A stretch of DNA of 64,000 nucleotides from Silanimonas sp965368785 (GCA_965368785.1 CBDUOG010000002.1:22381-86380), one strand, 5' to 3'. Positions 35,242 through 43,255 are shown, counted from the stretch's first letter. The notes: generated by a model from the sequence alone, not told the origin. Program-made: numbers and translations.

Positions 35242-35955
35242 CTAGGTGCGCAGGTAGATCAGGTCGAATACTTCGTGGCCTAACTTTAACCCACGCGACT
35301 CAAAATGGGTTTGACGGCGCCAATCGGGCCGGTCTGTGCTGGTGCCGGCTTGATGCTGGCAGACCAGTCCGGTTTGTGCGCCGAGCACCTGCCACATATG
35401 TTCGGCGTAATCGCGCCAGTCTGTGGCCAGATGCAGCATGCCGCCGTGGCGCAGCTTTCGGCACAGCAATTCAATAAATTGAGGCTGGATCAATCGGCGC
35501 TTGTGGTGACGTTTCTTGTGCCAGGGATCGGGAAAATAGATGCGCACCTGAGCAAGGCTGGCATCGGCAATTTCATGCTGCAGAACTTCGACTGCATCGT
35601 GACAGTACACGCGAAGATTATCGAGTTCTTTATTGGCTGCGCCCGCAAGCAATCGCCCAACACCCGGTGCGTGAACCTCAATGCCGATAAAATTTAGTTG
35701 CGGCTCATTCTGCGCTGCAAACAAAAGTTGGTCGCCGTTACCGAATCCAATTTCTACGACTAAGTCACGGTCGTTAGCGAAATGGGTGGCGAAGTTCTGC
35801 GGCTGCGCCTGATAGTCCAGACCGTAGCGTTGCCAATGATCATCCAGGGCTTTTTGCTGGCCGGCGGTTAAGCGGCCCTGACGCAACACAAAGCTGCGGA
35901 CCGGACGGTGCCCGGGACTTACAGTGAAAGGTAGTTTGCGGTCCTGAGTGGACAC
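35242..35955 (-). CDS. trmB: tRNA (guanine-N7)-methyltransferase
   Basis: Methylates G46 in the variable loop of many tRNAs. The SAM-binding motif is DLVVEIGFGNGDQL, followed by GIEVHAPGVGRLL, the RIYFPDPWHKKRHHKRRL signature that holds the catalytic Asp, and the C-terminal ATDWRDYAEHM. 237 residues. It starts with GTG at 35955, two bases after the thiG stop, so it depends on thiG translation. The thiS-thiG-trmB order is common in gammaproteobacteria although the functions are unrelated. Confidence 0.95.
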   Translation of the reverse strand: MSTQDRKLPFTVSPGHRPVRSFVLRQGRLTAGQQKALDDHWQRYGLDYQAQPQNFATHFANDRDLVVEIGFGNGDQLLFAAQNEPQLNFIGIEVHAPGVGRLLAGAANKELDNLRVYCHDAVEVLQHEIADASLAQVRIYFPDPWHKKRHHKRRLIQPQFIELLCRKLRHGGMLHLATDWRDYAEHMWQVLGAQTGLVCQHQAGTSTDRPDWRRQTHFESRGLKLGHEVFDLIYLRT

Positions 35956-35957
35956 GA

Positions 35958-36767
35958 TCAGCTAATCAAGCCGTCGATGGGCGATGATGCCGAAGCGTGA
36001 CGCTTGCGCGGGATGCGTCCAGCCAGAAACGCCTCACGACCGGCTTCGACGGCTTTGCGCATCGCGCTTGCCATAAGTACCGGGTTTTTTGCGCCGGCGA
36101 TTGCGGTGTTCATCAACACACCATCACATCCAAGTTCCATCGCAATGGCCGCATCGGATGCGGTGCCTACGCCTGCATCAACCAGAATCGGTACTTTAGC
36201 GTTCTCCACAATTTCCAGAAGATTCCAGCGATTCTGAATACCCAGACCCGATCCAATCGGTGCAGCCAATGGCATTACTGCCACACAACCAATTTCTTCC
36301 AAGCGTTTGGCGATGATCGGATCATCCGAGGTGTAGACCATGACATCAAAGCCTTCCGACACGAGCGTTTGCGCGGCCAGCAAAGTCTGATTTACGTCGG
36401 GGAATAAGGTCTTTGGGTCACCCAATACTTCAAGCTTCACCAGTTTGTGCCCATCGAGCAATTCGCGCGCCAGGCGACACGTGCGTACAGCATCTTCGGC
36501 GGTGTAGCAACCTGCCGTATTGGGCAAAATCGTAAATTCGTCCGGCGGTAATACTTCGAGAAGATTCGGCTCGTTCGGGTCTTGCCCGATATTGGTGCGC
36601 CGGATTGCCACGGTGACTATCTGCGCCCCCGCTGCAAGCGTTGCCTCACGAGTTTGCTGCAGGCTGCTGAATTTACCCGTACCGGTTAGCAGTCGGGCGT
36701 GATATGCCTTGCCAGCGATGATGAGAGGGTCATTGATTTTTTCGGAAACTAAAGTCGATATGCTCAT
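35958..36767 (-). CDS. thiG: Thiazole synthase
   Basis: Builds the thiazole phosphate of thiamine from deoxyxylulose phosphate, dehydroglycine and ThiS thiocarboxylate. The barrel has LLTGTGKFSSLQQT near the start, the Schiff-base Lys in LVKLEVLGD, VMPLAAPIGSGLGIQN, and the phosphate-binding end DAGVGTASDAAIAMELGCDGV. 269 residues with a normal ThiG end plus a short tail. It lies 85 bases after thiS on the same strand. No TPP riboswitch is evident before thiS. Confidence 0.96.
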   Translation of the reverse strand: MSISTLVSEKINDPLIIAGKAYHARLLTGTGKFSSLQQTREATLAAGAQIVTVAIRRTNIGQDPNEPNLLEVLPPDEFTILPNTAGCYTAEDAVRTCRLARELLDGHKLVKLEVLGDPKTLFPDVNQTLLAAQTLVSEGFDVMVYTSDDPIIAKRLEEIGCVAVMPLAAPIGSGLGIQNRWNLLEIVENAKVPILVDAGVGTASDAAIAMELGCDGVLMNTAIAGAKNPVLMASAMRKAVEAGREAFLAGRIPRKRHASASSPIDGLIS

Positions 36768-36852
36768 GTGGCTAATTATGAACTGCTCAGGGGTTCAGGG
36801 TAACCCCAGCGGGGCAATAGGATTAAGTATTCGCTCAGTCAATCGCAGCCGA

Positions 36853-37053
36853 TTAGCCACCACCCAGGGCATGAACCAGTTCGAGCCGGTCATGCTCATG
36901 CAGCGCGGTGTTGGCATGTTCGCTTTTGGGAATGATCTCGCCATTGAGCTCTACCGCAACTCTGCGCGTTGCTAAGCCCTGTTCTTCGAGTAACTGCCTG
37001 AGGTTGATGCCATCGCTGATCGTCAGTGACTGGCCATTGAGGGTGATCGTCAT
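36853..37053 (-). CDS. thiS: Sulfur carrier protein ThiS
   Basis: Ubiquitin-like carrier of 66 residues that ends in HALGGG, the Gly-Gly terminus which is adenylated and turned into a thiocarboxylate as sulfur donor for ThiG. MTITLNGQ opens the beta-grasp fold. ATG 37053 gives the usual length; ATG 37068 would add five residues (MLFDF), and neither has a Shine-Dalgarno. First gene of thiS-thiG-trmB, divergent from tRNA-Gly across a very short promoter region. Confidence 0.92.
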   Translation of the reverse strand: MTITLNGQSLTISDGINLRQLLEEQGLATRRVAVELNGEIIPKSEHANTALHEHDRLELVHALGGG

Positions 37054-37085
37054 AAAGTCAAAAAGCATCGCCGTAGTGCGTTACG

Positions 37086-37098
37086 CATTATCATAATG
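37086..37098. promoter_or_regulatory. Palindrome forming back-to-back -10 elements
   Basis: CATTAT-C-ATAATG is a perfect palindrome. On the plus strand it provides CATAAT seven bases before tRNA-Gly; on the minus strand it provides GATAAT for thiS. Only 51 bases separate the two genes, so both promoters must overlap here. Confidence 0.45.
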
Positions 37099-37104
37099 GC
37101 TTTC

Positions 37105-37178
37105 GCGGGTGTCGTTCAGTGGCAGGACCGCAGCTTCCCAAGCTGCAGACGTGGGTTCGATTCCCATCACCCGCTCCA
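37105..37178 (+). tRNA. tRNA-Gly (anticodon CCC)
   Basis: The 74-base sequence folds as a cloverleaf: acceptor GCGGGTG/CACCCGC, D-arm with GTTCAGTGGCAGGACC, anticodon stem GCAGC/GCTGC around loop TTCCCAA (anticodon CCC), T-arm GTGGG/CCCAT around TTCGATT. Discriminator T and an encoded CCA end it. It reads GGG codons. Confidence 0.95.
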
Positions 37179-37207
37179 TCTGGGTAATTAATCAATCAGG
37201 AAAGCAC

Positions 37208-37645
37208 GTGCATAACGACTTGATTGTCTTGGGCTGGCGCGAACTCATCGGCCTGCCGGATCTGCAGATTCCACTGATCCGGGCCAAAATCGATACGGGC
37301 GCGCGAAGTTCGGCGCTGCACGTAGATAGTTGGGAGCTATTTAGCCAGGATGGTCAGGAGTGGGTGCGATTTAGTATTGCTCCGGGCGATCCCCGTCCTG
37401 GCAGCGTCCATGCATCAGCGAAAGTTCTGGATCGTCGAGTGGTTACCGACTCGGGTGGCCATCAAAGCGAACGCATTTTTATTAAGACCCGCGTATCAAT
37501 AAAAGGGCAGGTGTGGCCGATAGAGGTTAATCTTGCCGACCGCCGCAATATGCGGTTTCCGATGTTATTGGGCCGAACGGCCATGAACAACAAGGTGATA
37601 GTGGACCCTTCGCTATCATTTAACTTAGGTGAAGAGAGTACATAA
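37208..37645 (+). CDS. RimB/RimK-type ATP-dependent zinc protease (DUF785)
   Basis: A 145-residue retropepsin-like protein of the family associated with the ATP-grasp ligase RimK. The aspartic-protease-like motif is KIDTGARSSALH, followed by VTDSGGHQSERIFI and FPMLLGRTAM, the usual three segments. In Pseudomonas the homologue RimB binds RimK and opposes or tunes glutamylation of ribosomal protein S6. GTG 37208 is the best start, with AGGAAA before it and the family N-terminus (LIVLGWREL) right after. rimK follows after three bases, so the two are coupled. Confidence 0.87.
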   Translation: MHNDLIVLGWRELIGLPDLQIPLIRAKIDTGARSSALHVDSWELFSQDGQEWVRFSIAPGDPRPGSVHASAKVLDRRVVTDSGGHQSERIFIKTRVSIKGQVWPIEVNLADRRNMRFPMLLGRTAMNNKVIVDPSLSFNLGEEST

Positions 37646-37648
37646 TTA

Positions 37649-38554
37649 ATGAAAATTGCAATTCTTTCGCGTAACGCATCGCTGTATTCGACCCAGCGTT
37701 TGGCTGAGGCGGCGCGCAAACGCGGGGCGACCGTGCGTGTCTTAGACCCGCTGCGTTGCTATATGAAAATTGCTAAAGGCCAGTTTGACTTGCGTTACAA
37801 AGGCAAGTCGTTGAAAGGTTTTGACGTAGTAATTCCAAGGATTGGCGCTTCGATCACGTTTTACGGCACAGCCGTTCTGCGACAGTTTGAGTTGATGGGG
37901 GCCTATACGCCAAATCCTTCCGATGCAATTTTGCGTGCCCGGGACAAGTTGCGCTGCCACCAGATGCTCGCGGGCAACGGCATCGGCATGCCGCCGACCG
38001 TTTTTGGCGATAGCCCGGACGATACCCAGGACTTGTTGTCCATGCTTGGTCCGCCGCCGCACATCATTAAGTTGAACGAGGGCAGCCAGGGCAGCGGCGT
38101 AATCCTTGCGGAAAACCCGGTATCTTCGCGCAGCGTCATTGAAGCATTCAGGGGGCTGTACGCCAATTTCCTGGTTCAGGCCTTCGTGGCAGAGGCAAAA
38201 GGCGCAGACTTGCGCTGTTTCGTGGTAGGTGACCAGGTGGTCGCGGCCATGCGTCGGCAGGCCGCATCGGACGATTTTCGCTCGAATTTGCATCGTGGCG
38301 GTAAGGCCGAGCCGATCGAGCTTTCGGCTGAAGAGCGTTCGGTGGCGGTCAAGGCCGCACACGTTTTAGGCCTGTCTCTGGCCGGGGTGGATCTGCTGCA
38401 ATCATCGCAGGGGCCGCTGGTTTTGGAGGTTAATGCCTCCCCGGGGCTTGAGGGTATTGAGGCGGCGACCGGTCTGGATATCTCCGGGATGATCCTCGAT
38501 TTCGTCTCAGCCAACGCGAGACTGAAAAAAAGTAGGAAATTAACCAAACGCTGA
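37649..38554 (+). CDS. rimK: Ribosomal protein S6-L-glutamate ligase
   Basis: ATP-grasp ligase that adds glutamates to the C-terminus of ribosomal protein S6. KIAILSRNASLYSTQRL opens the pre-ATP-grasp domain; the nucleotide-binding core has PHIIKLNEGSQGSGVILAE and LVQAFVAEAKGADLRCFVVGD; metal ligands are in GPLVLEVNASPGLEGIE. 301 residues, the family's normal size. In Pseudomonas, RimK is controlled by the protease-like RimB, by c-di-GMP and by an EAL protein; only the RimB part is local here. A long terminator hairpin lies about 125 bases after the stop. Confidence 0.95.
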   Translation: MKIAILSRNASLYSTQRLAEAARKRGATVRVLDPLRCYMKIAKGQFDLRYKGKSLKGFDVVIPRIGASITFYGTAVLRQFELMGAYTPNPSDAILRARDKLRCHQMLAGNGIGMPPTVFGDSPDDTQDLLSMLGPPPHIIKLNEGSQGSGVILAENPVSSRSVIEAFRGLYANFLVQAFVAEAKGADLRCFVVGDQVVAAMRRQAASDDFRSNLHRGGKAEPIELSAEERSVAVKAAHVLGLSLAGVDLLQSSQGPLVLEVNASPGLEGIEAATGLDISGMILDFVSANARLKKSRKLTKR

Positions 38555-38654
38555 GTTTGGGTTAACGCAATTTTAATTGTCTCAGGCCTAGTCTTTCCTT
38601 ACCGTCTTTGCGGCATCTATCCGGCCTGCTGACTCCCGGTCGGGACTCCTCCAA

Positions 38655-38667
38655 GATTACGGTAATC
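38655..38667. promoter_or_regulatory. Perfect 13-base palindrome, possible operator
   Basis: GATTAC-G-GTAATC lies between rimK and the two-component system. The one-base centre rules out an RNA hairpin, so a DNA-binding site is the natural reading. The factor is unknown. Confidence 0.35.
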
Positions 38668-38680
38668 GGGGTATTTTTAG

Positions 38681-38722
38681 GCCCACAACCACGGACTTCG
38701 AACCGCGGGGGTGGGCTTTTTT
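38681..38722 (+). terminator. Long terminator after rimK (or of a small RNA)
   Basis: GCCCAC/GTGGGC with an inner CCACGG/CCGCGG helix (one A-C mismatch) around ACTTCGAA, followed by six T. It lies 126 bases after the rimK stop, so it may end rimK readthrough or an unannotated short RNA. Confidence 0.72.
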
Positions 38723-38839
38723 CTTGCGCGCGACAGTTGGATTATCGAGTTGAATCCGACATCATGAACCCCATGAGCAAGGCGGCGTCCAATTCGACAC
38801 TCGATCTGTTGCTTGAAATTTACGGAGTACAGCGAAAAC

Positions 38840-39526
38840 ATGCGCGTATTAGTCATTGAAGACAACCGGGACATCGCAGCCAATATTGGCGACTACCTAG
38901 AAGATCGCGGACACATGGTCGATTTTGCGGCCGATGGTGTGAGTGGGCTGCATTTGGCAGTGGTCAACGAATTCGATGCTATTATTCTTGACCTGAATTT
39001 ACCGGGCATTGATGGCCTTGAAGTGTGTCGACGCCTGCGTGCCGATGCACGCAAGCAAACCCCGGTACTGATGTTAACCGCGCGCGATTCACTTGATAAC
39101 AAACTCACGGGCTTTGAAGCGGGTGCCGACGACTATCTGGTTAAGCCATTTGCTTTGCAGGAAGTCGAAGCGCGGCTGCAGGTACTGTCGCGGCGAGGAA
39201 AACTTTCTGCATCACGAGTGCTGAGCATTGCCGATCTTGAATTCAACTTGGATACACTGGAAGTCGAGCGTGCAGGCAAGCAGGTTCAACTCAACCCGAC
39301 CGCGTTGAAAATCCTACAGATTCTGATGGAAGCGTCACCAGCGGTGGTCACCCGTCAGGAGATTGAAGCGCGTGTCTGGGGTGAGGAGCTACCCGATTCA
39401 GATTCACTGCGCGTGCATATTCATGGTTTGCGTGCGGCGCTTGATAAGCCGTTCGATAAGGCTTTAATTCAAACCCGTCATGGCATCGGTTACCGGATAG
39501 CAGATCCTGATGCGGTATCGTCGTAG
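38840..39526 (+). CDS. OmpR-family response regulator
   Basis: A 228-residue two-component regulator. The receiver domain (1-120) has the acidic pair in VIEDN, the phosphoacceptor Asp in AIILDLNLPGIDG, Thr in MLTARDS and Lys in YLVKPFAL. The winged-helix DNA-binding domain (about 130-225) ends IQTRHGIGYRIADP. ATG 38840 is used because homologues begin MRVLVIEDN; GGAG lies 12 bases before it. A possible 31-codon leader reading frame (38764-38859) overlaps the start. The kinase gene overlaps the stop by 17 bases. The signal is unknown. Confidence 0.93.
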   Translation: MRVLVIEDNRDIAANIGDYLEDRGHMVDFAADGVSGLHLAVVNEFDAIILDLNLPGIDGLEVCRRLRADARKQTPVLMLTARDSLDNKLTGFEAGADDYLVKPFALQEVEARLQVLSRRGKLSASRVLSIADLEFNLDTLEVERAGKQVQLNPTALKILQILMEASPAVVTRQEIEARVWGEELPDSDSLRVHIHGLRAALDKPFDKALIQTRHGIGYRIADPDAVSS

Positions 39527-40787
39527 ACTTCGTAGTCGAATAATTCTGAGTTTCTTGTTGTTGGGCTTCGGCCTGACTTCAATGTTTGCGGCCGCAACAA
39601 TTTACCTGCGCGAGCGGCTTGAAGATCAACTAATCGGCACCGCGTTGTTGGAGAACGTGAACGACTACGCCGATCAGTTTTACGAAGATCCGGGGCGTGC
39701 CGGAATCCCGTTCGAACGAATTAGCGGGCGCGTATTCAGCATCGCAAAAATCGGCAATGTTCCGTTCGCCTGGCAAGACTTGCCTAATGGCGTACATGAA
39801 ATTACCGAAGTCGATCAGGACGGCGCTTCTAAAGCTTACAAGCTGGCGGTTCGCAAAGACTCAACCCATTGGTTCTTTCTCAGCTACGACATTGCGCAGG
39901 AGCGGACCAGCCAGCAGGCACTGATGGTCGCATTGGTCATTGCTGTTCTGGTGTTTGCGGGGCTGGCATGGTTGATCGGTCTGTGGTCATCGGCCGCCGT
40001 CATGCGCCCGGTCGCTGATCTGCTCGCAAGAATCGAGTCAATGGGCGATACAGCCAGGCATACGCCGGTCGCCAAACACTATGCCGATGACGAAGTAGGT
40101 CAGCTCGCGGCGGCATTGGATGACTACGCCAATCGAATGACCATTTTAGTTCAGCGCGATCGCGAATTTAACTCCGATGTCAGCCATGAATTAAGAACGC
40201 CGCTCGCTGTAATAAAAGGCGCTGCGGAATTATTGCTGGCCCGGCCCGAGCTCGATGAGAAGACTCGTTCGCGTTTGGAGCGTATTGATCGCGCCGCACA
40301 GCAATGTACCGATCTGACGACCGCCCTGTTGCTGCTTTCGCGTAACGAGCGAGGCACCGGCCACACAGATATTAAGAAAGCTGCTGAGCAACTGGCTGAG
40401 GCGAATCGAGTGCAGATGCCCAATAAGCAACTGAACATTTCCATCGTGGGCAATGAGAGTATGTTTGTTGATGCGCCGGAAGCGGTCGTCTCAGTGGCTC
40501 TAGGGAACCTGATCGGCAATGCCTGCAAATATACGAACGAAGGCGAAGTGCGCGTCATCGTCGAGTCGGATCGAGTTAGCGTGCAGGATTCCGGGCCCGG
40601 CTTGAGTGAAGAAGACGCAGCGCGATTGTTTGAGCGTGGTTACCGCGGTTCCGGTATTGGTGCGTCCAGCGGCGGCGGCATTGGACTGTCCATTGTCAGT
40701 CGTCTTTGTACGCTTTACGGCTGGCGTGTTTCGGTACAGCCGCGCAGTGAAGGCGGCACCGAGGCGACCTTGGAGTTTTACTACTGA
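39510..40787 (+). CDS. Membrane sensor histidine kinase
   Basis: Partner of the overlapping response regulator. Two membrane segments (about residues 13-30 and 142-165) enclose a periplasmic sensor of about 110 residues with no recognisable fold. A HAMP-like linker (about 165-215) is followed by the phosphoacceptor His in DVSHELRTPLAVIKG and the ATPase domain with N-box LIGNACKYTNEG, G1 SVQDSGPGLS and G2 SGGGIGLSIV. All catalytic boxes look intact. 425 residues. The sensor domain is too small for a PAS-plus-cache arrangement and the ligand is unknown. Confidence 0.92.
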   Translation: MRYRRRLRSRIILSFLLLGFGLTSMFAAATIYLRERLEDQLIGTALLENVNDYADQFYEDPGRAGIPFERISGRVFSIAKIGNVPFAWQDLPNGVHEITEVDQDGASKAYKLAVRKDSTHWFFLSYDIAQERTSQQALMVALVIAVLVFAGLAWLIGLWSSAAVMRPVADLLARIESMGDTARHTPVAKHYADDEVGQLAAALDDYANRMTILVQRDREFNSDVSHELRTPLAVIKGAAELLLARPELDEKTRSRLERIDRAAQQCTDLTTALLLLSRNERGTGHTDIKKAAEQLAEANRVQMPNKQLNISIVGNESMFVDAPEAVVSVALGNLIGNACKYTNEGEVRVIVESDRVSVQDSGPGLSEEDAARLFERGYRGSGIGASSGGGIGLSIVSRLCTLYGWRVSVQPRSEGGTEATLEFYY

Positions 40788-40799
40788 TATTGCATGCGC

Positions 40800-41624
40800 T
40801 TAGCGCATGCGTTCGAGAATCGCCGAAGTGGGTAGGGCCAGATTCAGCGTGTACAAGTGAATCTCGTCGACACCGTGTTCGATTAATCGTTGGCACATTG
40901 AGGCAACAAAGTCCGCACCTAACGCGCGGATGCTTTCGCTATCGTCGCCGTAGGCCTGCATGCGCTTAACCAGCCAGCGCGGGATTTCAGCTCCGCAAAG
41001 ATCAGAAAATCTACAAAGCTGGTAGAAGTTTGAAATCGGCATGATGCCGGGAATGATCGGCTGTTCAATGCCGTGCGAGCGCGCTAGATCGACAAACCGG
41101 AAATACGCGTCAGCGTTGAAAAAGTATTGGGTGATGGCCGCATCGGCACCGGAGTCCATCTTGGTTTTGAAATGACGCAGATCAGCCAATGCGTCGCGCG
41201 ATTGCGGGTGCGACTCGGGATAGGCGGCGACGTGAATCTCAAAATAGTTGCCATAGTGTTCGCGAATCAGTGCAACCAAATCACTGGCGTACTGTAAATC
41301 GCCCGGGCGGCCCATGCCTGAAGGCAAATCACCGCGCAGTGCAACTAAACGCTTACAGCCGTCTGCCTTGTATTGCTCCAGCAGGCTCAATATTTCTGCT
41401 TTGGTGCCACCCATACAGCTTAAGTGCGGCGTTGCGTCCAGACGATGGTGTGCGCGAATGTGTCGAATCGTTTCCGGCGTGTAGCTCAGGGTTGAACCGC
41501 CGGCACCGAAGGTAACCGAAACAAATTTAGGATCAAAGATCCTGAGCTTGTCGATTGTTCGATCAAGCTGTGCCTTTTGCTGCTCGGTCTTGGGTGGGAA
41601 AAACTCAAAGGAGAATTTGGTCAT
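40800..41624 (-). CDS. metF: 5,10-methylenetetrahydrofolate reductase
   Basis: FAD enzyme that makes 5-methyl-THF, the methyl donor for methionine. SFEFFPPKTEQQKAQLD opens the barrel; FVSVTFGAGGST, HLSCMGG, LVALRGDLPSG and the FAD/substrate region AAITQYFFNADAYFRF follow; ending with IHLYTLNLALPT. 274 residues, a little shorter than E. coli MetF. AGGGACC precedes ATG 41624. It lies 50 bases after ahcY with a terminator-like hairpin between, so its level may be set by partial readthrough. Confidence 0.96.
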   Translation of the reverse strand: MTKFSFEFFPPKTEQQKAQLDRTIDKLRIFDPKFVSVTFGAGGSTLSYTPETIRHIRAHHRLDATPHLSCMGGTKAEILSLLEQYKADGCKRLVALRGDLPSGMGRPGDLQYASDLVALIREHYGNYFEIHVAAYPESHPQSRDALADLRHFKTKMDSGADAAITQYFFNADAYFRFVDLARSHGIEQPIIPGIMPISNFYQLCRFSDLCGAEIPRWLVKRMQAYGDDSESIRALGADFVASMCQRLIEHGVDEIHLYTLNLALPTSAILERMR

Positions 41625-41637
41625 CGCGGGTCCCTGA

Positions 41638-41664
41638 CGAAAAAGGGCGGCCCGCAGGCCGCCC
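41638..41664 (-). terminator. Hairpin with T run between ahcY and metF
   Basis: On the minus strand GGGCGGCC and GGCCGCCC form an 8-bp stem with a 4-base loop, followed by a T run (A run at 41639-41644 on the plus strand). It probably terminates part of the ahcY transcripts before metF. Confidence 0.75.
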
Positions 41665-41674
41665 CGATTGGCGA

Positions 41675-43096
41675 TTAGTAACGGTAGTGCTCTGGTTTGT
41701 ACGGGCCATCTTTGGAGATGCCCAGGTACTCGGCCTGTTCGTCAGTCAAGCGGGTGAGCTTGACGCCGATTTTTTCCAGATGCAGTCGTGCGACTTCTTC
41801 GTCGAGCTTCTTCGGCAAACGATAGACCGTCTTTTCGTAGCTGTCTTTATTCGCCCACAAGTCGATCTGTGCCAGCGTCTGGTTGGCGAAGCTATTGGAC
41901 ATCACAAAGCTCGGGTGTCCGGTTGCGCAACCAAGGTTCACCAATCGACCGTCGGCGAGCAGGAAAATCTCGCGATTTTCGCCGAAGGAATATTTGTCGA
42001 CCTGCGGCTTAATGTTGGTACGTTTGGCACCGGAAGCTTGCAGCGCATCAACTTGGATTTCATTGTCGAAGTGACCGATATTGCAAACGATGGCCTGATT
42101 CTTCATGGCCTTCATGTGATCAAGGGTAATGACATCTTTGTTACCGGTGGTGGTTACGTAGATATCAGCCTTGCCCAGCGTGTCTTCAACCGGCGCAACC
42201 TGGAAGCCTTCCATTGCCGCCTGCAACGCAGTAATCGGATCAATCTCAGTAACAATAACGCGGCAACCATAGGCACGCAGCGAGTGCGCGGAACCTTTGC
42301 CTACGTCGCCGTAACCGCAGACAACGGCGACCTTGCCAGCCAACATAACGTCCATGGCGCGTTTCAGGCCATCTGCTAAGGATTCGCGGCAACCGTATAG
42401 ATTGTCGAATTTGGATTTCGTTACCGAGTCGTTGACGTTGATCGCCGGAACCAGCAACTTGCCGGCTTCCATCATCTGGTACAAACGATGCACGCCGGTG
42501 GTGGTTTCTTCCGAAACACCGCGCCAGTCTTTAACTACATTGGTCCAGAAGCCCGGACGTTCTTTGGCAACACGCTTGAGCAAATTTTTGATGATTTGTT
42601 CTTCATGCGATTTTGCGGGCGTATTGACCCAGTCGCTTCCATTTTCCAGCTCAAAGCCTTTATGGATGAGCAAGGTGACATCACCGCCGTCATCGACAAC
42701 CAGTTCCGGGCCTTTATTACCCGGGAAGGTGACCGCATCAAGTGTGCAATCCCAGTATTCTTCGAGTGTTTCGCCTTTCCAGGCAAAAACCGGCGTGCCG
42801 GTTTTTGCAATCGCTGCAGCAGCGTGATCCTGAGTTGAAAAAATATTACAGGAAGCCCAGCGCACATCAGCGCCCAAATCCTTCAGCGTTTCGATCAGTA
42901 CTGCGGTTTGAATGGTCATGTGCAGCGAACCGGTGACTCGCACGCCTTTGAGGGGCAGATCGGCGGCATACTTTTTACGAATCGACATCAGGCCCGGCAT
43001 TTCGTGCTCGGCGATTTCAATTTCACGGCGGCCAAAATCGGCCAGCGACATATCGGCGACTTTATAGTCGTTTTTCAGGTTAACAACGGCATTCAT
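41675..43096 (-). CDS. ahcY: S-adenosylhomocysteine hydrolase
   Basis: Splits S-adenosylhomocysteine into adenosine and homocysteine, relieving product inhibition of methyltransferases. SLHMTIQTAVLIETL near the N-terminus, substrate residues in NVNDSVTKSKFDNLYGCRESL, NAD-binding GYGDVGKGSAHSL, and the C-terminal DGPYKPEHYRY with its Lys-Tyr pair are present. ATG 43096, preceded by TGGAGA, gives 473 residues and the start of known homologues; a longer reading would translate the riboswitch. An SAH riboswitch lies in its leader (43141-43215). Operon with metF. Confidence 0.97.
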   Translation of the reverse strand: MNAVVNLKNDYKVADMSLADFGRREIEIAEHEMPGLMSIRKKYAADLPLKGVRVTGSLHMTIQTAVLIETLKDLGADVRWASCNIFSTQDHAAAAIAKTGTPVFAWKGETLEEYWDCTLDAVTFPGNKGPELVVDDGGDVTLLIHKGFELENGSDWVNTPAKSHEEQIIKNLLKRVAKERPGFWTNVVKDWRGVSEETTTGVHRLYQMMEAGKLLVPAINVNDSVTKSKFDNLYGCRESLADGLKRAMDVMLAGKVAVVCGYGDVGKGSAHSLRAYGCRVIVTEIDPITALQAAMEGFQVAPVEDTLGKADIYVTTTGNKDVITLDHMKAMKNQAIVCNIGHFDNEIQVDALQASGAKRTNIKPQVDKYSFGENREIFLLADGRLVNLGCATGHPSFVMSNSFANQTLAQIDLWANKDSYEKTVYRLPKKLDEEVARLHLEKIGVKLTRLTDEQAEYLGISKDGPYKPEHYRY

Positions 43097-43140
43097 GCGC
43101 GTATCTCCAGTGCAATGAATGGGCGCGGTTTGGAACGGAT

Positions 43141-43215
43141 TGTCGAGCCTGGCTACTTTTCCAGCGGGTCCATAAGATTCCGGCCAGTCCAAAGTAGTCG
43201 CAGCGCCCCTCGACA
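43141..43215 (-). promoter_or_regulatory. SAH riboswitch in the ahcY leader
   Basis: On the minus strand the element opens with TGTCGAGGGGCGCTGCGAC and closes with GCCAGGCTCGACA. TGTCGAG/CTCGACA form the 7-bp P1, and CTACTTT/AAAGTAG form a second helix. The GCGCTGC and AGGCTCG blocks match the conserved core of the S-adenosylhomocysteine riboswitch, an ON switch for ahcY. The closing helix ends 45 bases before the ATG. Confidence 0.88.
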
Positions 43216-43223
43216 AGACAGCC

Positions 43224-43229
43224 ATTATA
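43224..43229 (-). promoter_or_regulatory. -10 element of the ahcY promoter
   Basis: On the minus strand the hexamer is TATAAT, a perfect consensus. Initiation about seven bases downstream falls at the first bases of the SAH riboswitch. The -35 region is weak. Confidence 0.6.
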
Positions 43230-43255
43230 TCCTTTTGTCGTGATGAAGAGATGAC

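Noticed and set aside
34672..35283. 203-codon plus-strand frame opposite the SLC13-type permease
   Set aside because: Low-complexity Ser/Pro/Thr-rich translation typical of an antisense frame; the permease on the other strand is intact.
36768..37104. Possible TPP riboswitch before thiS or thiG
   Set aside because: Only 85 bases lie between thiS and thiG and 51 before thiS; the CTGAGA-type core of the thi-box is absent.
37105..37178. tRNA-Gly as an integration site with a nearby island
   Set aside because: No integrase or duplicated tRNA 3' end is seen next to it; the downstream rimB-rimK genes are core genes.
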